The notes: a model not told the origin generated them from the letters alone. A stretch of DNA of 64,000 nucleotides from Liolophura sinensis (GCF_032854445.1 NC_088297.1:6011991-6075990); one strand, 5' to 3'; counted from the first letter of the stretch, positions 46,323 to 58,400 are shown. Program-made: numbers and translations.

Positions 46323-46672
46323 CCCCTAACTCCGGGCTGAAGGGGGTTAAACACAAGACACGATTCCATACAATTCTAACAGAAAACATTTAACAGACTG
46401 CAGTATGCTGTGTAAATTCAGAGCAGCGAACGACGGTCAAGTCCAAGCCGCAAAAGTAAGTCGTCACTGAAATATCATGTCGAAGACAACAGACATGACA
46501 CCCCATCCAGTTACATTATACTGACACCGGCCCAACTAATCCTGTTTTCTTGCTCTCAGTTGAACGTCACGCGAGGCAGCATCAAATATCAATTTGAAAG
46601 TCTTCCGAATGACCCGACCCGAGTTTGATCCCGGGTCTCTCGACTTCGAGGCGGACGCTTAGGCCATCGAAG
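46323..46672 (-). mobile_element. SINE-C copy
   Basis: CTGAAATATCATGTCGAAGA, CAGACATGACACCCCATCC, ATTATACTGACACCGGCCC, B-box complement GAGTTTGATCCCGGGTC and GGCGGACGCTTAGGCCATCG agree with 63,225-63,475. Confidence 0.7.
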
Positions 46673-46683
46673 CGTGCAATCAA

Positions 46684-46928
46684 TAAATAAATAAACAAAT
46701 AAATAAATATGGTGGGATTTATGGACGACTGTTATGGTGGGTGGAAAACGGGCACAGCCCGGGGGAAACCCACGACCATCCGCAGGTTGCGGACAGGCCT
46801 TGCCACGTACGGTCGGGGAGGAAGCCAGCATGAGCTGGACTTGAACTCACAGCGACCACATTGGTGAGAGGCTTCTAGGTCACTACGCTGCGCTAGCGCG
46901 CTAACCGACTGAGCCACGGAGGCCCCCA
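46684..46928 (-). mobile_element. Family A SINE with rearranged 3' end
   Basis: From GGTGGGTGGAAAACGGGCAC to GGCCACGGAGGCCCCC complement the head and body are intact (A-box complement CCGACTGAGCCACGG). The usual 3' segment is replaced by AAATAAATAAATATGGTGGG. Confidence 0.8.
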
Positions 46929-47435
46929 CTAAGGACCCTGTATTCTCTGTTGGCGCACATCGCTTTTGTACACGAGTGTAGCTATTTATAGAACCTTATT
47001 TGCATTACCAAAAAACGCATTTGGCTGTGTTTAATTCAGTGAAAATTCAAATCTGTAAAATAAACCAGTTTCAGACATAGTTTTTACTTATTTTCTCTCT
47101 CGGATGACGTTAAGTTTAGTTTTTGTTTTCTTTTGCTTTACGTTACCTCTTCGGTCTCTCAAGTACAGTGATTCGAGCCAAAAGTCCATCAATCATTCAG
47201 CCTGTTAGATAAATGAGTGCCAGGCATGATCCGAATCTTTTAACCTCAATTCTCTACAAGAGAATACAAGATGGCAATTTCTGGTATATAGACGTAATCA
47301 CCACAGCAAATCGGACCAAAAAATAAAGCAAATTGAAACGATGCAAAGCTGTCTTTAGCTTCCTATTTTTGTCATTAATTTACAGAGAAAAGCCATTAGT
47401 GTTTCTGGTACTTTCTTACTCCACGTCTCCTACAT
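46929..47435. other. no gene recognised
   Basis: Unique AT-rich DNA. Confidence 0.4.
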
Positions 47436-47572
47436 AATTTTGTCATGGGTCCGTCTGCCCGTCCGTCCAAACACTGGCCCGCCCGCCCGCCGGCCCGTCC
47501 GTCTGTCCGTCCGTCCAAACGCCGGCCCGCCCGCCCGTCCGTTCAAACGTCCGCCCGTCCGTCCGTTCATGT
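47436..47572. repeat. (CCGT/CCGC)n GC-rich repeat
   Basis: GTCCGTCCGCCCGCCCG words in three blocks separated by CAAACRC. The open Pro/Arg/Ser-rich frame is a repeat artefact. Confidence 0.85.
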
Positions 47573-47639
47573 AATAATTTGCACATTAATTAGCTTGTTC
47601 CATGAGCAGACCTCATGTTTATGTAGGTATAAAACACAC

Positions 47640-47740
47640 AAGATTACAGCATATGGAGTGTAAAACCAGATGAGCGACGAGAGTGTGACAAACAGTCACA
47701 TGTAACCAGTGAAATATGGCCTCTGTCTGAGATAATTTTA
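47640..47740 (-). mobile_element. DR1 fragment
   Basis: ATTACAGCATATGGAGTGTA, GACGAGAGTGTGACAAACAG, AACCAGTGAAATATGGCCTC. Confidence 0.6.
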
Positions 47741-47957
47741 CTTCAGACTACTTCGAATCCTTGAGTGAAGACAGTGTATGACCACAGCAACTAGTGTGTT
47801 TGTAAGCATCTTTAAATTTTCAATCATCAATAGCAAAACCACAATTCGCTCTTAAATAAAACATGTTATTATACACACTCATCGCACAAGGATTACCACT
47901 TCCACAAGGTTTTCACATCTCCAAATCTACGCCAGCCAAAAAAAAAAACAACATCGC

Positions 47958-48115
47958 CATTGTCTGTCAGCGTCTGTCAGCTCCGCCACTGTCCGCCATT
48001 GTCTGTCATGCACCGCTGCCATTGTCCACCATTGTCTGACAGCGCCGCCATTGGGCGCTATTGTCTGTCAGCGCCGCCATTGTCTGTCAGGCTCTGCCGT
48101 TGTCCCCCCATTGCC
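47958..48115. repeat. irregular short tandem repeat (GCCATTGTCTGTCAG)
   Basis: Eight or so degenerate copies of CCGCCATTGTCTGTCAGCG, spaced 18-24 bp apart. Confidence 0.75.
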
Positions 48116-48385
48116 TCACACCGCCAACCAACCATGCGCGGTTGGCCGTGACCAGTCAGCATCAACTGTCCCCATCTAGCCCCTCTCCCTTCGGGGGAGG
48201 GGGGAGACACTAGCTGCTTCTTTACACCACTAATTGCAGGAATTTCAAAAAATTCTAAAAGATTAATTATTATAAAACGGGAAATCACGGTCACAAAAAA
48301 AATATCAAGCTCTTTAGAGGCCTAAAGTAAAAGAAAGCTAAAATGTGAAGTAAGGTTCATCATACAGGCAACTGAAAACTATGCG

Positions 48386-48558
48386 TGCTGGCTTCCTCTC
48401 CCGCCGTACGTGGGAAGGTCCTCCGGCAACCTGCGGATGGTCTTAGGTTTTCCCCGGTCTCTGCCCGGTTTCCTTCCACCATAATGCTAGCCGCCGTCGT
48501 ATAAGTGAAATATTCAGAAAACGGCGTAGAATACCAATCAATCAAATCAAATCAATTA
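48386..48558 (+). mobile_element. Family A SINE, 5'-truncated
   Basis: TGCTGGCTTCCTCTCCCGCC, ATAATGCTAGCCGCCGTCGT. The 3' end is altered (TATTCAGAAAACGGCGTAGA) with an ATCAATCAAATC tail. Confidence 0.85.
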
Positions 48559-48774
48559 AATCTATCAAGCTTGTGCGCGTATTCTGAAAGCCAATCAAAA
48601 CAGCTGAAACTAACATATCTTTAAATTCCTTTGAAGTCATGTGTTTTTTTGTTGGCGAAGGGACAATTTTCTGCGAGCTCCATTTATTTTATCTATTTTA
48701 TTGTTGTTTAACTCCATTTTAAAGGTTTTTACGAAACCACTGGCCTTTGTTAAGATACTGACGAACTTTCTTAC

Positions 48775-48915
48775 AATTAACCCGTGTAAAGGTGGATACT
48801 CGTGAAGGAGGCGTGGCCGTCACAATCAGTCTGGGAATTCCCTGCCCAAGGCCGGGTTTGAACCCGCTTCTCGTGTGTCGAGTTGTCATTGACAGGTCAG
48901 AGCCTGTAACCATCA
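48775..48915 (-). mobile_element. SINE-D fragment
   Basis: AGGCGTGGCCGTCACAATC, CCCTGCCCAAGGCCGGGTTT, GAACCCGCTTCTCGTGTGTC. The B-box complement is GGGTTTGAACCC. Confidence 0.5.
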
Positions 48916-49009
48916 AATCAGGTCTTAAACAGACATAGTGCAGATAACATAAATGACATGAATCTATGCGTCGGAACAGACATTCGTATTCCAGTGCTTA
49001 ACCAAAAAT

Positions 49010-49300
49010 TGACATTCCGGGTCAACAATTGCAAGACCAAATCCCAAAACGTTTAACACAAACAACCAAAGAACTAAGGAAGTATATAGTGGGTGGAGGA
49101 AACCGGAATGTCCGGAGTAAGGCAGCAACCTTTGGTAAGTTAGTGGTGGAAGACTGTACTAACTGCCCTATACCAGCTCCGTCAAGCGCTAATTGTCAGC
49201 ATGGTCCGTACCAACTTGAGGGCGAGTGAATCTACAAATATACGTTGTCCAAAACCGGGATTGAACTCACACTACTTGTGTGTATCGTGGTTTATTTTTA
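49010..49300 (-). mobile_element. SINE-D copy beside a DR2 fragment
   Basis: 49,010-49,084 is DR2 (GACATTCCGGGTCAACAATT, AACACAAACAACCAAAGAAC). 49,085-49,300 is SINE-D in reverse (GGGTGGAGGAAACCGGAATG, AGGCAGCAACCTTTGGTAAG, B-box complement CCGGGATTGAACTCAC). Confidence 0.6.
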
Positions 49301-49441
49301 GCAGTCGCACACCTTACCCACGTCGAACATTTTTACTGAGAACTTTGACTGTTTCTGTATTAACTGTAACTAGTGTTATTTTGTACTAGCTGCTCTAAAC
49401 TTATTTTCGTATAAGGGAATTGGTTTTCATACTTGGAGTGA

Positions 49442-49621
49442 TGTGAGTTCAAGTCCAGCTTATGCTGGCTTCCTCTGGCCGAAAGTGGGAAGGTCTTCCA
49501 GCAACCTCGCGGGTTTCCCCTGGGCTCAGCCCGGTTTCCTCCCGCCAAAATGCATGCCGCCGTTGTATAAGTGAAATATTCTTGAGTACTTTTAAAACAC
49601 CAACCAAATAAATAAATAAAT
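49442..49621 (+). mobile_element. Family A SINE, 5'-truncated
   Basis: Starts within the B box (GTGAGTTCAAGTCCAGC) and runs to an AAATAAATAAAT tail. A short deletion removes part of GCGGATGGTCGTGGG. Confidence 0.85.
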
Positions 49622-49729
49622 ACTTGGAATGACATTCAGTTTGAGACTGAGTGCGGGACACCAGATTCTGGTCACCCTTAGCCTTACTGTACAACGCAAG
49701 ACTAAGTTGTTATAACTTTTTATGTAGTT

Positions 49730-49832
49730 TGTTTGATTGGTGTCTTACGCCGTACTCAAGAATATTTCACTTATACGACGGCGGCCAGCATTATGGTGGG
49801 TGGAAACTGGGCAGAGCCCGTGGGGAAACCCA
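49730..49832 (-). mobile_element. Family A SINE, 3' portion
   Basis: TTTGATTGGTGTCTTACGCC to GTGGGGAAACCCAC, truncated there. Confidence 0.85.
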
Positions 49833-50311
49833 CTTTTTATGTAGTCGTCCAATAAACACTATTTTATTGTTAGATGGAAAAAGCCCAGTTGATATTCCTA
49901 TACAAACTAGTGAGCAAACCAATATGTCAGCGCGACAGTGAATGCCATCCACTGGTCTGAAACTGTCACTGGAATGCCGGCAGAAATGTTGAACATTGCT
50001 GGCGTAAAACAAGTCTGGTCAAACGGTGTACTCTTTGTTTCTTTTTTGCGATGTCACTGTTTCTGAATAGCTGTGCTCGTAAATCAATGGGTGGTTGAAG
50101 TGTACGGTAAATGCAGAGAATGATGTGTTTTTACACAGCTTGGAACGGCTTGTGTAGGCGGAAAATGTTAATCGATCATGCTCATTGAAACAGGATCTTT
50201 CTTAGTCGCAAAGACACAAGTACTCCTTTCGAAACATACCGGAAGTTGGCTATGTTCTTGATGACTACCATCTTTACGAAGTCATACAATCATCGTCGTC
50301 TTCTTGAACTT
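49833..50311. other. no gene recognised
   Basis: Unique sequence. No convincing frame. Confidence 0.4.
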
Positions 50312-50500
50312 TAAGTAATTCTACAGCAGTGACGTCTAACAAATTGCAGTTAACATCACCATTTTTTTTACACTTATTCTGCTTCTCCGTTGGTGCTTGT
50401 GGGTGTATTACTTGCAACTAAGCATTTACGTGCACAGTTAGAATAAAACCCTAACTGATGTAAATTGAAAGGCGTCGTCGCTCCTCTGCCTTAAGCTTAC
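50312..50500 (+). mobile_element. DR1 copy, 3' module deleted
   Basis: AAGTAATTCTACAGCAGTGA, GCAGTTAACATCACC, AGAATAAAACCCTAACTGAT, then a jump to CGTCGTCGCTCCTCTG. Confidence 0.65.
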
Positions 50501-50872
50501 TCTTTTTGCTCAAGTCTTCTACTATTTTGCCCCTTTCGATGACGGCACCTCTGACCTAACATTCTGACCAACTAAAATGCATTTTACTAAGCGAATGAAA
50601 AGTAATTAAAATGTCTAAATCTCCGATACTGGTTGCTTAAATTAAGTCATAGAAATACAATTAACAAGGACCATAAATGCGTGTACACTAAAGCCTACTA
50701 ATTTAAACAGTTTTTCACCTCCAAAATATGCTGAAATGAATTTTGTCAGTTGTTTATCTTTGGTTGAATAAAGCCATACAATTGTTCTCTGAACTCTGGG
50801 CAGGTGTTTTAATTATTTACGGGTTGCCGTAAAACCTTTAGCATATATACATACACCGGATTGGTGGTTAAT
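50501..50872. other. no gene recognised
   Basis: AT-rich, unique-looking. Confidence 0.4.
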
Positions 50873-51190
50873 GCAGTACTTCAGAATTTTTCACTTGTGG
50901 CCACTTTTATGGGCGGCGGACCACCAGAGTTCTCGGAGTAAACCACCAACCTTTGGCAAGTTACTGACTGACTTTCCCCCAAGTGCGACATGCAAATGTC
51001 CACATCAAATTCGTGGAAGACAAGTGGTCTTCAACGCAAGTTAATACTACTCAGATGGCCACACAAAAGTTGTGGACCACCTACTGTTACAGTTAGACAA
51101 GGTAAATCATCAATATCCCTGCCCTAGCCCGGGATTGATCCCACACTCGGTGTTCTGCACACCGAAAGGCAAGCATCTTAGCAACAAACC
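50873..51190 (-). mobile_element. SINE-D, longest copy
   Basis: CAGAATTTTTCACTTGTGGC, GGAGTAAACCACCAACCTTT, GGCAAGTTACTGACTGACTT, B-box complement CCCGGGATTGATCCCAC and head complement CACCGAAAGGCAAGCATCTT. It is used as the reference for the family. Confidence 0.65.
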
Positions 51191-51371
51191 CCCCCACCAG
51201 GGAATGATTGCCGATGTACATAAACTATGTTTTATTTAACAGAAGTATGTCTTGTTTTGAGATAGAAAATGGCTGGGTGTCTTTTATTCCTTGTTTACTG
51301 CCAACATGCTTTATTTTTCCATGTTTTTAGCCTAACTAGTATAGGCCTACTATCCATTTTTCTTATTCCTT

Positions 51372-51608
51372 GGGGCCTCCGTGGCTCAGTTGGTTAGCGC
51401 GATAGCGCAGCGTGATGACCCAGGAGCCTCTCACCAATGCGGTCGCTGTGAGTTCAAGTCCAGCTCATGCTGGCTTCCTCTCGGGCCGTACGTGGGAAGG
51501 TCTGGGAGCAACCTGCAGATGGTCGAGGGTTTCCCCCGGGCTCTGCCCTGTTTCCACCCACCATAGTTCTGGCCGCCGTCGTATAAGTGAAATATTAAAA
51601 AAAAAATA
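51372..51608 (+). mobile_element. Family A SINE, full length, downstream of AP4E1
   Basis: GGGGCCTCCGTGGCTCAGTT head, B box GAGTTCAAGTCC, complete body. The 3' end after TAAGTGAAATATT is replaced by an A-run, so the typical GAGTACGGCG segment is missing. Confidence 0.85.
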
Positions 51609-51829
51609 AAATCTTATCACGTTTTTTTAGGTCTATCTTCTTCCAAAATGTGAACCAAGAATTGCAACAACAACAACAAAAGCTCAGTGACTTTTCTTTC
51701 CACTAAATCACACAAAAATTTTCTCTATACATGTATGTCTTAACATTGTAGACTTTTCGACTGCTCACAGACTCACTCAAAGAATCAACTCAAGTGAAAC
51801 TCAACACGGTTTTTCTGTTGTTTCAAATA

Positions 51830-51835
51830 TTTAAT
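51830..51835 (-). terminator. candidate AP4E1 poly(A) signal (ATTAAA)
   Basis: ATTAAA in minus-strand sense, about 140 nt past the AP4E1 stop, followed by a GT-rich stretch. Canonical AATAAA occurs only farther away (51,310-51,315 and below). No transcript evidence. Confidence 0.3.
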
Positions 51836-51976
51836 TATACAGACATGTTTGAATACAGACAACAACATATCTAAAACAACATATTCAAAACAACAGCCTT
51901 TAAATATAAATAACATTACTTCAAATAAATAATGCAGATCAGTTAAAACACGTTTTGAAAAATTTGACTAGAAGCT

Positions 51977-52489
51977 TCAAGATTGATCATGTGGCTCTTC
52001 TACTTGTTGTTGTTGTAACTCCTCCTCTGTCAACTCTGACCTCAAAAGGTCATACAGTGAACTCTGGCTCTCCACAGGTGTGGGACTTTCCACAGAGTAC
52101 ATTCCTGGGACCTGGTTGTCGTCTGTGCTGTGCTCTTCCTGTGATGGCTGGGATTCTGATCCTCCACTATGGAGAGTGGTAACTGTTTCTGAACTTGAGA
52201 CCAAGAGGCTGTTCATGAAATTTTCCGATGATAAATTTGTGGATGTTTCTGACAATGCTTTAACTTCCAAGTCAGGGTTTAAATGGTCAAACTGGTTTGG
52301 CATTCCACTAGAGTTTTCCTCTTGTTTCTTAAATTTCCGCCAGTCATGACCATCAGTTGGTTTTTGTTTAACCAAAATGTCTGCTAGTTTCGGTTGTCTT
52401 TCAGCCAGGCCTAAACCAATGGACGCTGGTTCGCTTGGAGTGACGTGTCCAGCACATCCTTTAGGGTCCTCACATCCCTGGGCACTTAC
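51977..52489 (-). CDS. AP4E1: AP4E1 exon f (Ser/Glu/Gln-rich tail, terminal exon)
   Basis: Open for 166-170 codons from an acceptor at 52,490 (TTAG) or 52,478 (CCCAG), both phase 0, to TGA at 51,977-51,979. The product is hydrophilic: LAERQPKLADILVKQKPTDG, then Ser/Thr/Glu-rich sequence and finally YDLLRSELTEEELQQQQVEE. It looks disordered and holds no ear domain. A much stronger pyrimidine tract and CAG end at 52,528, but that acceptor meets an in-frame stop in every phase. Confidence 0.7.
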   Translation of the reverse strand, partial: VSAQGCEDPKGCAGHVTPSEPASIGLGLAERQPKLADILVKQKPTDGHDWRKFKKQEENSSGMPNQFDHLNPDLEVKALSETSTNLSSENFMNSLLVSSSETVTTLHSGGSESQPSQEEHSTDDNQVPGMYSVESPTPVESQSSLYDLLRSELTEEELQQQQVEEPHDQS

Positions 52490-55400
52490 CTAACACCAAG
52501 AGACATGTAAGAACAAATTACCAATGACTGAAAAAAAAATTCTGACATACAGAAATATTTTTTTATGCTAATATCAGCATGAATGAGAGAAAGAAACCTA
52601 TTAGTTATTTATATTGGTACAGGTAGTTATTTATTTGATAGGTGCAGGAAACTGGAGTGCCAAGAGTAAACAACCATCTTTGTCTCAACCTCACTGGTCC
52701 ACCAAGCTCAATGGTTAGCTATGGATTAGAATGTAGCAACCTCATTTGTTAACCACAGACTGGATGGAGCAACCTCATTGGTCTATCACAGGCTGAGCAC
52801 TGCAACCCAAGTGTTTAGCCATAGATTGGATGCAGGCACCTCACTGGTTAGCCATATATATACAGGAAGATGATTGGTCAGCTGCAGATTGCATGTAGTA
52901 TTTTCACTGGTCACCTGCAAACTGGGTACATCTATCTCATTGGTCTCTCACAGATTGGGTGCAGCTTCCTCATTGGTCATCTGCAGATTCAGTGCACTAA
53001 CTTCACTGGTCACCTGCAGATTGTGCGCAGCGACTTCATTGGTCTACTACAGTTTGCATGCAGCAACCTCATTGGCTAGCTACAGATTGAATGACCCATC
53101 CACACTGATCAACCACAGATAGTGTACAGCAACTTCAGTGGCCATCCACGAAGCACAAAGTGGCGTATGACATTTTTTAATGTACATTTGTCATACAATA
53201 TTTGTCTATGTCACTATTCAGATACCATAGTTCTGTATGTGCGATTATTGTACATGTAGGACATCTTTGTGAAACTGGGCCCAGATTCAGAGTGGCAACT
53301 TCAGGCCACAATCGAGGACAACATTATACAAGATCTAATGGCTGCAAAATTATCTATGACATAAGAGGGCTTTATTTTAGCAACCCTTTTTGCCGAGCTT
53401 GCCTACAGGTCTGAGGTCGTGTTCATGTTGAACAAGTTTCACGTCAAAGTTATGAACATGATTATTTAGTTATTTATTTATTTGATTGGCATTTTACGCC
53501 GTACTCAAGAATATTTCACCTATACGACGGCAGCCAGCATTATGGTGGGAGGAAACCGGGCTGAGCCCGGGGGGAAGCCACAACCATCTGCAGGTTGCTG
53601 GCAGACCTTCCCACATACGGCCACAGAGGAAGCCAGCACGAGCTGGAGTTGAACTCACAGTGACCGCATTGGTGAGAGGCTCCTGGGTCTTAACGCTGCG
53701 CTAGCGTGCTAACCAACTGAGCCACAGAAGACCCTGAACATGATTATGAAAAGCCCTCTATGGACTAATACCTTGGTGCAACGTTGGACTAGATTTGGAC
53801 TAGATCCTGGAGTGTTCAGTCAAAGAAAATCTACAGGAAGCCAGTTAGATTATGGCAAAAGCACAGATCTGATCGAACTACAAATTTTTTGTAGAGCCAG
53901 TGGTTTGAAATGGGAGATAATCCAGCTTACATATAATACATTTATAACAGCATTACCTCCCTTGTGTACCAGTTGGCGATAACGAATGTTATTTTTGTTC
54001 TTATTTACCTTAAATGTGACTAAGTAGTTCATCACTCTGTCAGTTGGCAACATTTTTAACATCCAATCTTTCAGCATTGGTGTGCTAACTATTAATATGG
54101 ACCATTCACTTTTATATAATGGTGGGTTTCATTGAAACACCACATACGTGTAGAAACATCCAGTTCTTAACACTTATTTACCATGTCAAATTGCTATGTG
54201 ACACAAGACATGGGTTCAATACCACTCTTGCACAGTGGTACACGATTTTCCTTTGTGTGGCCTGGCATAAAGTTCACAAGAGACCACTTTTTCCCATCAT
54301 ACAATATCATAAAAATCACCTGTATAACTTGGCAAAGGTAATTTGACTTCCCCGAGCACTTAGGTTTCCTTCACCTCTGTCATTAGTTATCAATCCATCA
54401 AATAAACATTACCTCACCTGAAAATCATTTTTATGTTATAAACACGTACATCAACCCAACATGACTAGCATGATGTTACTGAAAGCACTGCCTATACAGA
54501 CATCAAGATATCCTGATTCACTCACTGCACCCAGCACCCAACCCTGTCCTCATCAACTTACCATAGCGGAAAATGAAGTAGTACCGCTGACACCACTGAA
54601 CAACGCTGCTGCCAAGTCCTCTTTTCTCCGTCTCTCCTCATCCATTTGATGCTGGGGAATTCAAAATGTTTTTCAGAATTAAAATATATCTCCGCAAGAC
54701 TTCATTGCCAACCATTTGACAAGAAAATCAAGAAAGAGAGATGGAAGTTATCTTTGGGCCGCAAATCCTAAAAACTTAAACCCGTGGCTTTAAAGATGAA
54801 TATGACTGCCAGCCAGTAAATATGTTTATAAGAATGGTCAAACCTAGTGCACCCTAGTACCTCAGGAAAACATGAAATCTGTTCATACTCTTCATACTGT
54901 CAACCATCATCAGCAGAGGATGGCACGTTCATGTATAACTATAGACGTACAGCATAGGGATAAAACCAGTGCAGTGACGACAGTGTGATAGACGTACAGC
55001 ATAGAGAGTAAAACCAGTGCAGTGACGACAGTGTGATAGAGAAACAACATAGAGAGTAAAACCAGTGCAGTGACGACAGTGTGATAGACGTAGAGCATAG
55101 ACACTAAAACCAGAGCAGCGACGACAGTGTGATAGAGAAACAACATAGAGAGTAAAACTAGAGCAGTGACGACAGTGTGATAGACGTACAGCATAGAGAG
55201 TAAAACCAGAGCAGTGACAACAGTGTGATAGACATACAGCACAGAGAGTAAAACCAGAGCAGTGACAACAGTGTCATAGACGTACAGCATAGTGAGTAAA
55301 ACCAGAGCAGCGACGACAGTGTGATAGACGTACAGCACAGAGAGTAAAACCAGAGCAGCGACGACAGTGTGATAGACATACAGCATAGAGAGTAACACCA

Positions 55401-58400
55401 GAGCAGCGACGACAGTGTGATAGACATACAGCATAGTGAGTAAAACCAGAGCAGCGACGACAGTGTGATAGACATACAGCATAGAGAGTAAAACCGTAGC
55501 AGTGACGACAGTGTGATAGACGTACAGCATAGAGAGTAAAACCAGAGCAGCAACGACAGTGTGATAGACATACAGCATAGAGAGTAAAACCAGAGCAGCG
55601 ACGACAGTGTGATAGACGTACAGCAAAGAGAGTAAAACCAGAGCAGTGACGCCAGTGTGATAGACGTACAGCATAGAGAGTAAAACCAGAGCAGCGACGA
55701 CAGTGTGATAGACATACAGCATAAAGAGTAAAACCAGAGCAGCGACGACCGTGTGATAGCTGGTAAATGGTCACATGTAACCGATGAAATATGGTCCCTT
55801 GTTAGTTTACCTCAGTTAGGGTTTTGTTCCGACTGTTCATGTAAACGCATATATATTAGTAAATTACACGCCTCCGAGAGACTATTGTCCAGCTAGCCTC
55901 CTTGTGACCATTGTCCAGCTCGCCTCCTAGTGGCCATTGTCCAGCTAGCCTCCTAGTGACCACTGTCCAGCTAGCCTCCTAGTCACTACTGTCCAGCTAG
56001 CCTCCTAGTGACCATTGTCCAGCTAGACTCCTAATAACCATTGTCCAGCTAACCTCCTAGTGACCACTGTCCAGCTAGCGTCATAGTGACCATTGTCCAG
56101 TTAATCTCTTAGTGACCAATGTCCAGCTAGCCTCATTCTGACCATTGTCCAGCTAGCTTCCTAGTGACCATTGTTCAGCTAACCTCCTAGTGACCATTGT
56201 CAAGCTAGCCTCCTAGTGACCATTGTCCAGCCTCTGTTCATTCTATGCGTATGATGGTCAGCTAGTATAGCATGCGAAGTCTGGATCTAACTGCACTGTA
56301 GACATTAATACTTTTTACCAAATACAGGATTAGGATGGGAAAGTTTATGATTGTGTCCATATTTATTATTTAACCACTTAAAACTGTAAGGCTTTGGGAA
56401 TGGACAGTTTTCCTATTTCACAATTTACATCCAGTCTAGGTGGACGAGCAGACAGATGGACAGACGGACAGACGGACAGATACGGTCGCAACGAGGTATA
56501 CACACAGCAGAGTTGAATCGCAGAATTTCACACAATAGGGGTGCAACTGTCCACTCAAAGAGCTCTGAACAAACAACTGTGGAGGCCTTACCTTCCCAGG
56601 GGGTTGTTGGTATTGTTCTAGTGTGTCCCGATCTCCTGGCCTGACATCTGTGATTCTCCCCAACGGTGGGGTATCAGACTGGGTGACTCCTCCCCTCCCC
56701 CACACCTTCTTCACACCGCTTAGGTTGAGACCAGTGGTCCTGGATAACAACACTATATTCACTTTTATATCGGCTTTGCCTGTTTGTTTTTTTTTCTATT
56801 TCACCGTGGTTCACTTTTATATCGGCTTTGCCTGTTTGTTTTTTTTTCTATTTCACCGTGGTTCACTTTTATATCGGCTTTGCCTGTTTGTTTTTTCTCT
56901 ATTTCACCGTGGTTCAATACTATATTCACGAATTTTTCACTTGCATGTATTCAGAGGTGGTGAATTTCAACTGGCCAGTTTTATGGGCGGAGGAATCTGG
57001 GTAAACCACTGACCTTTGGCAAGTTACTGATGAACTTTCCCACTTGCAACTGCTTTTTGTTTAGTATTTCATTGCTGTGTAATACCATAATGCACCAATG
57101 CCATAATGCACCAATGCCATAATGCACCAATATCATAACGCACCAATACCAGGAATTTTCCCCTCCATCAATACAATGGTTGTGAGGCTGGCCAGGTTTA
57201 TGGGTGGAGGAAACCGAGCGATTACTAACTGATGAACTTTGCCACTTATCAGGCATAGATATGCCCAAAGGTACAGATATGCCCACAGGCACAGATATGC
57301 CCACAGGTCCGAATATGCCCACAGGTACAGATATGCCCACAGGTACAGATATGCCCAAAGATACAGATATGCCCACAGGTACAGATAAGCCCACAGGTAC
57401 AGATATGCCCACAGGTACAGAAATGCCCACAGGTACAGATATGCCCACAGGTACAGAAATGCCCACAGGTCCAGATATGCCCACAGGTACAGATATGCCC
57501 ACAGGTACAGATATGCCCACAGGTACAGATATGCCCACAGGTACAGATAAGCCCACAGGTACAGATATGCCCACAGGTACAGATAAGCCCACAGGTACAG
57601 ATATGCCCACAGGTCCAGATATGCCCACAGGTACAGATATGCCCAAAGATACAGATATGCCCACAGGTACAGATAAGCCCACAGGTACAGATATGCCCAC
57701 AGGTACAGATAAGCCCACAGGTACAGATATGCCCACAGGTACAGATATGCCCACAGGTACAGATATGCCAACAGGTACAGATATGCCCACAGGTCCAGAT
57801 ATGCCCACAGGTACAGATATGCCCACAGGTACAGATATGCCCACAGGTACAGAAATGCCCACAGGTACAGAAATGCCCACAGGTACAGATATGCCCACAG
57901 GTACAGATATGCCCACCATATTGGTGGGAACCTTTAACAAACGTTAGACTGCACATACGTACACACAGGCATCATCAACCGTTACCCCTTTACTGTCACA
58001 AAGGCTCCGCAAATAGTGAGAGCTGGGAAATGAACAAAATCTCTGTCCAAGGCCTGGATTGAACCAGGACCTGTAGTTCCCCAGATACGAAAAGGCAAGC
58101 ACTTCACTAAATTTGTTTTGGAGTCTTACTCTATTAACAAGTGCTTTGGTCAGGTATATGTATCCTGGAAGACACATTAGCCATACCATGTGGTCACTGC
58201 GAGTTCAAATCCAGCTCATGTTGGCTTCCTCTCTGGCCGTATGTAGGAAGGTCTGCCACCAACCTGCAGATGGTCGTGGGTTTCCCTCAGGCTCTGCCCG
58301 TTTTCCTCCCACCATTGTATAAGTGAAATATTCTTGAGTACGGCATAAAACTCCAGTTAAATAAATAAATAACTTTAACCATGCTAATCATGATTTGAGG

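Larger units (their letters stand above)
54932..56240 (-). mobile_element. DR1 copy enlarged by two minisatellites (AP4E1 intron d-e)
   Basis: DR1 in reverse. The terminal module is amplified as the 48-bp array. An ordinary DR1 middle follows (about 55,750-55,878: GATAGCTGGTAAATGG, TATGGTCCCTTGTTAGTTTA, AAATTACACGCCTCC). Where GCTAGGGGGCGTG would be, a 26-bp array begins. The remaining 5' part of DR1 is not seen beyond it. Confidence 0.7.

Noticed and set aside
56981-57956. Frames of 207-319 codons across the 18-bp array as a repeat protein
   Set aside because: These are mutually overlapping artefacts of an 18-bp minisatellite in an AP4E1 intron.
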